Below, piece after piece: positions 1 to 10,042 of a stretch of 64,000 nucleotides of DNA; the first letter of the stretch is position 1; each line of letters starts with the position of its first letter. Origin of the DNA: Malurus cyaneus samueli. Its lineage: Eukaryota > Chordata > Aves > Passeriformes > Maluridae. The translations under genes were made by a program, and so were the position numbers. A model generated the notes under the pieces. The model saw only the letters and a program-made list of their open reading frames with translations. It made no database searches and was not told where the DNA came from. Location of the stretch: the NCBI GenBank assembly GCA_009741485.1, contig CM019237.1, positions 53,060,252 through 53,124,251 on the forward strand, given 5' to 3'.

Positions 1-707
1 CTTATTGCATGGAGTGTTGATCCTGGAAGCCCCTATTCTTCTTTTAAGGAGTCTTTGTACCACCACTGAATGTTAAGTCCTGTTTCAGGTAGATACCTCT
101 CTCTTTGACCTTTCTAAAATGGTCTTTCATAGCAAACAAGCAGAGTAATTAATTTTTCCATTGGGGACTGAGCGAGGTGATAAAATTCATCAGTTTGTCT
201 GGTCAAAGGTCCCATTTCAGAAATTTTTGCACTGTCTAAGCCAGTTTAATGGGTTTAATTATGTCATTTTTGTAAACAAGACCGATGTGGATTCCTGATT
301 ATCTCAGCCGCAGTGCCGGGCAGTCACCACTAGATGGAGGGAAAACACCAGTGATAAACCCCAAAAACTTGTCAGCTTTGGGAAGTTTGTTTTAATCATC
401 AGGATCGAATTTCTGTGGCCGTGTAGTTGTCAGACAGCCAGTTAAGAACAATTAAACACTAAACTGCTACCTTTGATAGTCCTGGAGCAGCATCTGTTTT
501 GCAAGCTGGGAGTGGTGGGGTGGTGGAGAAGTAGTACTGTGATATCATTGCTCTGTTTTAATTTCTTCCTTTGGCAGCTGCTGAGGGTCAGTTTTGGAAA
601 CAGGGTGCTGGGGTCAGTGGAATTTTGACTAGTCCTACTTAGCAAGGCTGTTGTCATGTGAGGAGTTAGCTGTTCCTAACTTGGAATGTCTCTCTCCCTT
701 TGACCAG
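1..707 (+). other. Probable last intron of the + strand gene (3' part)
   Basis: No coding signal was seen. The stretch ends in a good splice acceptor: a branch-point-like tcctaac at 674-680, a pyrimidine tract at about 690-702, and AG at 706-707. It also holds a CTCF-like motif at 327-341, listed separately. The intron reading depends on the exon call that follows it. Confidence 0.5.
327..341 (+). promoter_or_regulatory. Candidate CTCF-binding motif
   Basis: CCACTAGATGGAGGG matches the CTCF core consensus CCASYAGRKGGCRSY except at the C after GG and at the last base. A GCAGTGCC lies just upstream and resembles the accessory CTCF half-motif. This is a motif match only, and one such match per 64 kb is not rare. 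Confidence 0.35.
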
Positions 708-780
708 GTATGCAATTGTTCGGTTTAACCAATATTTCAAAATGAAACTGGAGGTCATGACGTTAACTCTGCCTGAGTAA
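708..780 (+). CDS. Terminal coding exon of an unrecognised protein-coding gene
   Basis: After the acceptor AG at 706-707 the reading frame, entered with one leftover base, gives 23 residues and a TAA stop at 778-780. The peptide starts YAIVRFNQYFK and ends LTLPE. The acceptor is well formed, with branch point, pyrimidine tract and AG in normal spacing. More than 6.7 kb of T-rich, ORF-poor sequence follows and ends in a polyadenylation signal, as expected of a last exon with a long 3' UTR. I do not recognise the protein: 23 residues are too few for a domain call, and the earlier exons lie outside the window to the left. The AG/GTATGC junction could also be read as a splice donor, so the exon could instead end here. 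The upstream branch point and pyrimidine tract favour the acceptor reading. Confidence 0.5.
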
Positions 781-1838
781 CGAAGAGGAGGACTCTTACC
801 AAGTGGATAGACAACCCCTGAATCTTTTCTGAGAACAGATACTGGAAAAAAAAGCTAAACATTTGTTGAAGTGCTGTAACGCTCACTTGGTGGTTCTTGC
901 TTTATAAATAATGCCTCTAAACAGTCCTTCAATGTTAAATTTAATATGAAGAGCATACATACTGCTGTTGATAAAAAACGGATTAGAAACTTGCTAAATC
1001 TATAAAAAGTTGTAGACATGGCAATTTAATCCTTCTTTGTAATTTAACATATGTTGTATGTGAATTATTTATTATAAGTTTAACATGATTCCATTGCTGC
1101 TTTCATCAGTTTCTGTTAAAGTTGGGTGCGGATAGTGAAGTTGTTCCAAAGGATTCATTTAACAACTTACTTTATTGAAATTGCATTATCTGATACTAAA
1201 GAAGACATGTCAGAGACAATTATTCTTTTAGATGCCTACGAGCAAAAGGAGTGACAATAGACGTGAGAGATCTCTAGGGTGATTTAATTAGGGAGAAGGG
1301 TTAGGATGATCTTTATTTTTCCTTTTTTTTTGTTTTTTTGAAGGTAGCTTTCCATAGGGTGGTACTTTATCTTTTGCACAAAAATCAAGCAGCTTGCTGA
1401 AATGGTAAATAACATTTTGATTTTTTTTTTCCTTCTCGATTGAACTGTAGAAATATTCAAGTTCTGTGGCTGCAAGATTCTCTGAGGATATTGTACCAAT
1501 CACTGGTGTTAGGTGGACAACCTGCCATCCCTAGCTTCTGTGGGAAAGCTGCTTGTTTATTAAGTGTATTCTTAAAATCAAAAGACCACTATTCCATATC
1601 TCTCTTGCTTTTTGGAGCTTGATTCTAAATTTGAACTACTCTCTGTCTGTATCTGTTGTGCTCCAGTGGCAGAATGGACCGTTGCACTGGAGGTAGGAGA
1701 GCAGAGATCCTGTTGCACTGGGGAGCAGACACAGGTTTACAGTTCCTGTATTGATGACAACTTTCTGCATCTGTCATCTTCTAAGTCTTAAATGCCTAGT
1801 CCTGTAGTTGTGGAGATTCTGGTGTGTCTGGCAGGTTT

Positions 1839-1839
<1 letters not shown>

Positions 1840-1870
<31 letters not shown>
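1840..1870 (+). repeat. Poly-T tract (31 nt)
   Basis: An uninterrupted run of 31 T, which would be a U31 tract in the predicted 3' UTR. The reverse strand shows no poly(A) signal just before the A run, so a minus-strand retrocopy tail is not supported. Confidence 0.9.
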
Positions 1871-1872
<2 letters not shown>

Positions 1873-2077
1873 AATGCTTTTCAAAGCTCCGATCTGAAGG
1901 ACAGTATGGAAAAGAGTCTGACTTGAGCAGTGGGGCTTTGATCATCACACACACTTTATTTCTTAAAGCTATTATACCAAGAATGGTCTGAATTACAAAA
2001 TGTGAACTGAAAAACAAAATGTTTACTTAATGGAACAATGTATAAGTTTGTGTGGAGAAGAGGCTTTAACTCTGAAA

Positions 2078-2098
2078 GGGGGGGGTGGGATTGGGGGG
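2078..2098 (+). promoter_or_regulatory. G-quadruplex candidate in the 3' UTR
   Basis: The sequence is G8-T-G3-ATT-G6 on the sense strand. It satisfies a four-tract G3 motif with loops of one to three bases, so an RNA quadruplex could form in the transcript. Confidence 0.5.
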
Positions 2099-2356
2099 CA
2101 GGAGAGGACAAGGAAGCCACAGCAGAAAACTCAAGCCCAACAATGCAGTTTGGGGCTAGGCAGGCATGAACTCGACTCTGATGATACTCTGAAAAACTTT
2201 GCACTTTGGTCACATAAGTGCCCACATGTACAAAGTCTGTGCGTGTGCATGAACACGTGCAAACACAAACTTACCTGAGGAGTAAATATTGTGGGGAGTC
2301 TGTTGTGCAGACTCCAGCAAAGATATTTATTCAAAATTGCTTTATGGCACATGGCC

Positions 2357-2389
2357 GTGTATGTGTGTAGAGTGTGTACACACATACAT
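2357..2389 (+). promoter_or_regulatory. Hairpin in GT/CA-rich 3' UTR segment
   Basis: The arms tatgtgtgta (2360-2369) and tacacacata (2377-2386) are exact inverted repeats around a 7-nt loop. They extend outward by three more pairs, one of them G-U, giving a stem of about 13 bp. The surrounding GT/CA repeat makes chance formation easier. Confidence 0.45.
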
Positions 2390-3875
2390 ACATGTGTGCT
2401 TTACAAAAGCTTGGAGTGATTCAGGACAAAGAAAATTCATGTGAATGAAAAATCTTCACCATTAAAGATCGTTTCCAATGGCATTCTGTTGCTTTACAAA
2501 AGCACGGTTTAGGATTTGTTTTTCCTCTTGTTTATATTATTTTCTAGATATTTCCATTTTATTTTTACTCAGTCAAAACCTTAAAAATCTTTATACAAAT
2601 GGGAGAACTGGGATTTTTTTGTAACTTGAAATGAGATAACCGTTTTTATTAGCTGGAGGCTACTATACTGGACAAACTTTCTTTGATTTGAAACAAATAG
2701 CTAAAATAGACATTTATAATTTACTTTGTAGCAGTTATCAAGGATGTTGCTAGAGCTCATGAAGGCACTGAAGACCTTAATCTTCTGTATTTTCTCCCCC
2801 TATGGACTTCATTGATATGTGATGAATAATATGCTGCTGTCTTGTATTTCCTTTAAGTTCAGCAAGATGTGCTTGGAACTGAGACCGCTAAAGATTTTTG
2901 AACTCTTTGTTACTGTTTTCTTCAAGCAGTGGCTTTATTTCTGACAGCGTTGCTTTGTATTTGTCAAATATTTTGAAAGAAGGCTGTGAAGTTCATTTGG
3001 TCTTGGGAAATCCAACTCTTGACAGATCCTAAGTTTCCCAATGGCTGGCTAAACACATTCCCTTTTCAGGTACCAGTGCTACTTAGGTTTGGATTTACTG
3101 TAATTTTTGTCAGTAGTATTTTTGTTTGTATAGCTCAAGTAGCAATAACTGCAGGAGTGGAAGTTTGCTTCCGCAGAACCAAAGCTTTTCCTGAGTGCAG
3201 CTCAATCTCATCCTTGTGGAGTGAATCCCGTAAAAGCACTTTGAAGCAGGTAGTAAGTACTCCAAGCTTTTCCTGAGCCACTTTGAAGGAGCACAAGGAC
3301 TGTCACAGGTTACAGTGGTTGACTTTGCAGTACTGGTCAAGGCTTTCATTTTGCACGCTGAAATTCGCTTCACGCTCTTCAACACTGCTCTGCATCAGCT
3401 TTCTCTCGAGACAAGTGCAGGTTCAACCCATTTGTGATCAGCTCTGAGGAAATACTGTAAAACATCTCCCAAAATGAAATGCCAGTTACCTTGAGCCTTG
3501 TTCCACATCCATTTGAGCCAGTAGCACTCGGATATCCTCGTTTCCTGAGGAATATCTACAGATGCATTCAGTTGGAAGTAGTAGTTTGCATTGCATTGAA
3601 GATGATAAGGTAGCTTGAAACTGTGAATACAGGACATTCTGAATGTAAGTTAGGTACTAGAGAACATGTACTTGTTTCACTTAATTTGTCTCAGTCTCTT
3701 TACTAGCAACATGAAGATATTTGAAGGAGGACAAAAAAAAAATGACTGAGCTCTAGAAACATCCTGTAGTAGTTCTGACTGTGACTTGCCAAGAAGATAC
3801 TCTGTTGCCTTTATGTTAAGCTAAGGGCATGAATGCCAAAATTAATAATTCTTGAATCTGTAGTTAAAGCTATAT

Positions 3876-3883
3876 TGTAAATA
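3876..3883 (+). promoter_or_regulatory. Pumilio response element (TGTAAATA)
   Basis: Exact UGUANAUA consensus for PUM proteins on the sense strand of the predicted 3' UTR, one of four in the UTR. Confidence 0.4.
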
Positions 3884-4173
3884 TAAAGAGGATTATTAGT
3901 CTGGGCATTCTTGCGGAAATAGCATCAAGTCAATAGACCGTAGTGGCCTGGTTGCTTTTGTAAAGCAGAATAGTGTGATTTTTTTTTTTTCTTCTCATTT
4001 CTGCAGTCGGATCTGGCTAATCCAGGTCTAATTTCTTAGGTCATACAAGCACTAGAGATTTCTGAATGGTCACTAATCTCTTGTTACGTAATTTTAAATA
4101 CCTTCATTGACACGTGTTGATGTGCTTTTTAAAAGGATGTACCAAATTTGCATTAACCAGGTCTGACTGTACA

Positions 4174-4195
4174 TGTATATACAACAGTGTAAATA
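4174..4195 (+). promoter_or_regulatory. Tandem Pumilio response elements
   Basis: TGTATATA (4174-4181) and TGTAAATA (4188-4195) are two exact UGUANAUA sites six bases apart. They sit in a U/A-rich part of the predicted 3' UTR, about 300 bases after a third site. Clustered sites are typical of real Pumilio targets. Confidence 0.45.
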
Positions 4196-7100
4196 ACCAT
4201 TTGTAAATTAGTGTGAATTGTACTGTATCTTGCATTTATGGACTTGTGTATTGCATTGTATTCTCTCCTATTTTGTAGAAATTTTGATGTAAAAAAGGAA
4301 TCTAACTCTGTGTGCAGACATCTTTTGTTAAATTGACTTATAATGGAGCATAATACTTTTATGTTAAGGTATCCATTTATAGCCTTGGATGCACAGTGTC
4401 TTTTTCCCCCCATTAGTTGTTTTGAAATCTTGCTCTTGAGAATGATTCTGGGAATAAAGGAATTTATACAGTACTTAGATTAAGAGAAAATCTGTTCTAA
4501 TACCATGTGTCAGAGGTACATGCAGTGCCTGTGGGATAGGGAAATTGTTTAAAGAAAACTTCCAAAAATTTCCTATACATTCTTGAATGCTGGTGACTTC
4601 CAAACTGAGGGTGTTAGGTTGATGCACTCCTGAAGTGTGTGCTCTCACGGGAGCACCAATTGAGGTAGTTGTGAGCGGAGTCCCTCAAATGCTTTTGGTG
4701 GACACAGCCTTATGGTAGGGTTAGTTGATAACTTGTAAAAGCTTATGCTGAGTGCCCAGATCACTCAAATAGTTCTGTCAATTAATTTACCTCAATACTA
4801 GAATTATTGGTATCCCTTTTGAGTATTTAAGACTTATAGCTGAGGTATTTCCCCTGTGTGCGATTACCTCCCCCTCCTCCTTGTGCCCACAACCCTACTT
4901 CTTTTAGGGTAAAAATGAATATAAAATCTTCCTTTCCTTATGTGGCCATCACTTTTTCCTTTTGGACTAAAATTATATTCTTCTTTGTCAGTACATGACT
5001 TCTCATCAGAATTTTTTTTGTGTAAAAAGTCCCTTTCTAAAGAGGCCTTTAACCTTGGAAACACAGACATAAGGAAGCACAGTTTTTTCCCTGACTATAT
5101 TTCATCACTGTTGCCTTTCATTGTCTGTTTTGAACTCCATGGTGTCCTTCAAGCTGTTAGTTTATTCTTCTCACTGGTGTGTTTAACAACACTGCTGGAA
5201 AATTCTGGTGTGCAAATCTTGTTCTCCATCAGACCAATTGATATTGATGCAGTTTGTACAACCTGTCAGCCTTACTGTGGTGACACATTGGGTTACCAAG
5301 ATCCTGTGAAGTGAGTTTATCCAAGAAGTACTAGTCAAGAGGAGGGATGGCCTTGGTAAATTTAAGTAAAAGGAAGTAATTCATGTGAAAACTCAAGTTT
5401 TTGGTGTGGTAAGGTATTGGATATGCTTGTTTACTCTCATGGTTTAAAGACAAGAGCAAATTATAAAGGGTAAAGTTTGTTTCAGGATAAAAGTTCAGAT
5501 TTTTTCAAAGCCTTTGGTAGCTGACTAAAGCTTACAAATACTCTATTGTTACTCGTACCAAACAAAATCTTAAAATTGGGCAACTTCTTGATTAAATAAA
5601 ACTTTGTTCTAAACCCCAGTCGCACTGTTATCTCCTGTTTGGGGCAGTCCTTCCTGTAGTCTGCTGTGGAGGTTGACCATGTCTTACCTGTCTGTGTTTG
5701 AGGTGATGGTGCATTCCTTGTTTTCATGTTTTGCAAATTTGTTGTGTTCCAAGATTGCTGAGCTGCTGAAATTGGCAACTATCTCCTGTCATCTTCCATA
5801 CCAGGTTTTAATCATGGTAGTGGAGTAGAAGGCGTTTTTTCAGACTTTAAAGGTAATGCAGGGCTCATGTGGAACAGTCTTACAGATGATTTTTCCTTTC
5901 TCTTTATGACTGCAGTTGGCAAACTGATTGTTTCCAATAGTTGTAAAAGATAGGAAAAGCCAAGACTTTTGATCTTGTGCAAGGTAGATGTTCTGTTAGC
6001 CAAACACAGGATTTTTTTGAAAAGGGCTCTCAACAGTGAGAAAGCACACCATTCCAGATGGAATGTGTTGTATTAGACCAGATTTTGTTTCTTAGAGACC
6101 TTCATGGGAAGGAAAATGTGTGAAATGTTTGCACAGGCTGGTTGAAAGGAGGTGCTCCACCCAAACGAAGGGCTCAGACCCTGGGAAAAGGCATTGTTTG
6201 CTTTGCTTATTTTTCAAGTGATTTTTGCAGTTGGTCTGATCTGTAGGGATTGTGTAATTAGGAAACCAGTCAGCCTGGGGAGAGGTGGAGGAGACTGTTC
6301 AAAAAATGGTTTATAAACAAGAAAGCAACTTTGTAGCTCATTGGTTTGTTACACATTATTTGTTGGGCGTTCTCTGTATTTAATAGTGTAGGTGGTGATC
6401 TGCACCAAATTCTTTAATAAGAGGTTTATTACTATTGGGAAATGTCTGCGATGGCCCTGAAGACCACTGAGATCTTAGATGGCCAGACTTCGCCAGATAA
6501 CCAAATTTTTTTGTTCAAGGTTTCAAACTGTGTCTGCAGCTTTCTGAAGTTGTCAAGCTGCTATCACGGTTTCCCTGTGGTGTGGAATTTAGTTCATTGA
6601 TTTCCAAATATCTTTAATTTGATGTTTATAGAGAGATGACAAAGAGGGAAACTTCATGGCAATGAAGAGGAAAGAAAAGTACATTACTTGAAATCTAGCA
6701 AAATTGACACAAAATGCTGTAATAACTTTAGGTCCTGCACCAGCCTATTTTTGTGGCATTGCAACTGTGTTTTTCCTCTGTTAATTGGTTTTGGTATTGT
6801 TTTCCTACATGGAGACCCATGCAAAACACAAGATGAAGGAGACCTTGGAAGAGAAACATGGAAAGTATCATATAAAATGCCATAAAATACAGTGTAAATG
6901 GGAAAAAAAAGTATATGTTTCTAAGTTTTTGGTAGTATTCTTAAGTGTTACCAGAAAGTAAGTGTCCAGTCTTCAGTGTGTGAAATATTTTTTTTTGCAG
7001 CAAATTTCCATTTGCCATTTGGTATCTCTGTGTGGTAGTTAAAGTTGCTGCTTTGTACACAAGTGCTTTGAATAGTCTCAGCACTGAGAATGTACCCAAT

Positions 7101-7505
7101 CTTTCCAAGGTGTGACTTCAAGTTAGAGCCATCGGTTCTGTCTACGCCTTTTCATCCAAAACCCTTTGAACACTTGCAAACACAGGGCCACAGCAAATTA
7201 GGAATATATTCCATTTTGTGTCATTTTCTTTGTTACTGCATATTTGTCAGTGTTCTTTTAAACACGAGTCCACTTGTGTCCTGTGAGTAAACTAAGCTCA
7301 ATTTATAAAAGAGCCTTTGTCATCCTCTAGCACTGTCATCCCTCAAAAGAGTCCCCATGCCCCTTGTATCTTGTGGCGTTTAGGTGCACCATTTATCCAT
7401 TGGAGTGAATTGTATTTCTTTTGAGCTAAATGTGATTGAAACTATTCTAAGGCCTTCTACCACTGATTAAATGAAGTAATGTACCTTTCAAAGAGATTTA
7501 TATTG

Positions 7506-7513
7506 TGTAAATA
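7506..7513 (+). promoter_or_regulatory. Pumilio response element close to the poly(A) signal
   Basis: Exact TGTAAATA 16 bases upstream of the AATAAA. A Pumilio site this close to the cleavage signal could affect end processing or deadenylation. Confidence 0.4.
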
Positions 7514-7528
7514 ATTTCAAACTGCAAC

Positions 7529-7534
7529 AATAAA
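7529..7534 (+). terminator. Canonical polyadenylation signal AATAAA
   Basis: AATAAA followed by a likely cleavage region around 7548-7560 and a GT-rich stretch (tgtattgtgatg). This is the usual mammalian/avian poly(A) site layout, and it marks the likely distal end of the 3' UTR. Confidence 0.6.
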
Positions 7535-7555
7535 GTTGGTTTCTAACTGCACTAT

Positions 7556-9402
7556 GTTAGCATGTATTGTGATGATTTTGCTTTCCCTGGGTTTGAAAAC
7601 TTTTGATACGGAATACTTGAGGGTTCTTAAAGGGTTTTGATTTATGTCCAAAGGCATACCACTCTCTGGGATTGACAATGCAGCTGAAAAGAAATATTTT
7701 GCTGATGGATTTATCCAAGGTAACCTTTAATCTTTCTTCCCTGAGTAAAAATCCTTAATTCACAGCTTGGCCAGAAAATTCAGAGTAAACCCTGACCTAA
7801 GACAGAAGTTGTCCATGGGAAGTAATAAAGAGGCCTTTTGAGGCTACCCCAGAAAATATGGTCCTGAATAGGTTATTAATTCTTCTTGAGGTAAAATGCC
7901 AAGTACAGACAAAAAGGAGGAAGGAAAACAATGGCATGTATAGTGGACTCAAGTGTCCATCATATTTAAGTGTTAGCTATATACAGTGTGCATTCCTAGG
8001 AGTCTTCCTGAGTGAATTTGAAATAGCACATTTAACCTTAATAACAATACAAAGCTGATTTGGCTTATTTATCATGTATATAGGATTTTAGGTGAACATA
8101 TTTAGCACATTGTAAACATTGTTAATAGATATAAAAAATATATCTAGATATGCTTTCTTCCCATTGCTTGCAGTTTACCTCATCCTGCTCTCTTGCTGTA
8201 CTGTTTAGAACAAAGTTGCTCATTTTAGATCTTCAGGACTGTGAAAGGATCAACATATAAAATTATTGAAGTAATAGTACTCACCTGAGAGGCCAAAGGT
8301 TCAATGCATTTAAACTACTTTCTGGCTGGCCAGGGCAATTGAAAGCATGGCTTTTACTTTTCATCCTTCTTTTCTGTGCATACCTTTTCCCCCTGTGCCC
8401 TGGGACACAGAGCAGGAGGACAAACTCCAGCACTTACCCACAGGTGGCAATGGAGCTGCAGGCTGTGTCTTATTGTTGGAGAAGCTTTTTCAAGACAGCT
8501 CCTTTTTGTAGTGTGGCATGTCACACATTGAGTTAAACAGGAAAAGTGTATTCTTTTATCTCTCAATGAGTTGCAGCCAAGATCTGTAATTGCCTTGCTC
8601 TTAATGTTGCGTAACTGTTAGCAAGACTCAAGCCAAGCATTAATGAATTTCATCAGAACTTCATTTTTTAATGAGCATCATTAATCGTTAGTCATGCGTG
8701 CTACAACCTACACTTCTCTAAAGTGGGGCTTTGCCAATCCTGTCGCACTATAAAAACAGCGGCATGTCCTCCCCAGATTTTATCAGTGTAATAACAAGAA
8801 AAGACTGTGGAGAGAGTGAGACACAAAAAGCTCTTTTATTTGACCTTTTAAATACTTAAGATGCTCTCTGAAAGTCAGGCTGAAGCTTCAGCTTGTGAGC
8901 AGCTGCTGCCCCACTTTTTGCTGGGCTGTGGTGACAATGTGAGAACTCCCAAGTGGCTCCAAGCCATATTGTTGATCCAGCCTCTGCACATGGATTCACT
9001 GGGCTCCCTTGGCTCTTGTTACAAAGTTCAGTGAAGCTTTGAAGGCAAAACTTATTTTCAAGTTTGGAAAAATGACATCTGGAGGTCTACTGGCTGGTCT
9101 TTACTCCTTTGGATTGTGCAGCAGGTTGTGTTTAAAAACTAGAGAAGGAGCAGTGGGTCCCTGGTTGTCCCAGCATGCTTGTCCTGATTTAGCAATTCTG
9201 GTACCGAGCCAGTGGCAGTGTTTTATCTGCACTAAATTGTCTTGCTCCTCCCTCAGGCTTCCTCTATGTAAAGCAGGGTTGACTTAATTCACCCACCTCT
9301 GTAAGTTACGTTGTCATGCAGGTGCCAGACTGGTAGAGCTGTCCAGGAAACAAAAGCTTTTCCCTGGTGTCCGAGGGATGCACGATGACTCGCAACTCCT
9401 CC
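7556..9402. other. Intergenic DNA, no gene seen
   Basis: There are only short ORFs without family signatures. A TATA-like ctataaaaac at about 8747 has no other promoter support. Positions 8585-8700 are rich in ATTAAT/TAAT homeodomain-type cores and could be a conserved non-coding element; this cannot be tested here. Confidence 0.5.
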
Positions 9403-9668
9403 AAGGCAGTCAGCCATAGGACAAGAGCAAATGGCCTCCAACTGCACCAGGACAGGTTCAAGTTGGACATCAGGAAGAATTTCCTCCCCAAAAGGGTTGT
9501 GAAGCCCTGGCATGGGCTGCCTGGGGAAGTGGTAGAGTCACCATCCCTGGAAGTGGGCAAGAAACAACTGCCTGGCACAGTCCAGTTGGGAAGGTGGTGC
9601 TCTGTCAGAAGTTGGACCCCATGATCTTGGAGGTCTTTTCGCACCTTAATGGCTTTGTGATTCCAACT
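9403..9668 (+). mobile_element. CR1 LINE 3' fragment (+)
   Basis: It carries the typical avian CR1 3' end: a block on the pattern of caccaggacaggttcaag and gacatcaggaagaattt, then the 'gggctgcctggggaagtggtagagtcacc' type block (positions 9515-9545), then a tail resembling 'gatcttggaggtctttt' and 'ttgtgattcc'. It is 5' truncated, as most CR1 copies are, and has no usable ORF. Confidence 0.85.
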
Positions 9669-9918
9669 CTGACCCAAAAGGTGCAGTCTTTCACTGCAGT
9701 TGCTGACTGGTAGCAAGATTTCAGAAACAGACTAAGCCAAAGAAAACTAATCAAATTGCATCTAATAATTCTGCACAACTAAGAAAAACTATTTTCTTAT
9801 CTTATGCACTAGAGCAAGCAAATGTTTTACTCTACTCTTGACCTATGTGAATACTAATGCTTGTGGTTAAAACAGAGGAGTTGTCTGAGGTAGTGTTGTA
9901 TAGGGTGAAGAGTAAAAT

Positions 9919-10042
9919 CGTGGAATCACTGAATCATTAAGGTTGGAAAAGACCTCCAAGATCATAGAGTCCAAACTTTAAGCAAACACAACCTTGTCAA
10001 CTAAACCAGAGCACTGGGTGCCACATCCAGTCATTTCTTAAT
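9919..10042 (-). mobile_element. CR1 LINE 3' fragment (-)
   Basis: On the minus strand this is a CR1 3' terminus. The + strand shows the inverted tail (ggaatcactgaatcatta), then 'ggttggaaaagacctccaag' and 'accagagcactgggtgccac'. It lies about 250 bp from a + strand CR1 copy, so the two 3' ends face each other. Confidence 0.8.

Larger units (their letters stand above)
781..7555 (+). other. Long 3' untranslated region of the + strand gene
   Basis: About 6.8 kb from the TAA stop to just past an AATAAA. The sense strand is T-rich and has no long ORF; the 124-codon ORF at 4940-5314 has no family signature. Internal AATAAA hexamers at about 4453 and 5595 could give shorter isoforms. UTR-type elements inside are four UGUANAUA Pumilio sites, a U31 tract, a G-rich quadruplex candidate and a hairpin. 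I recognise no transposon in it, in contrast to the CR1-bearing DNA downstream. Extent is inferred from the exon and poly(A) signal, not from transcript data. Confidence 0.5.

Noticed and set aside
4940..5314. 124-codon + ORF inside the predicted 3' UTR
   Set aside because: No domain; its hydrophobic look comes from T-rich sequence.
8745..8780. TATA-like ctataaaaac considered as a promoter
   Set aside because: No initiator, first exon or donor found downstream; isolated TATA-like words are common in AT-rich DNA.
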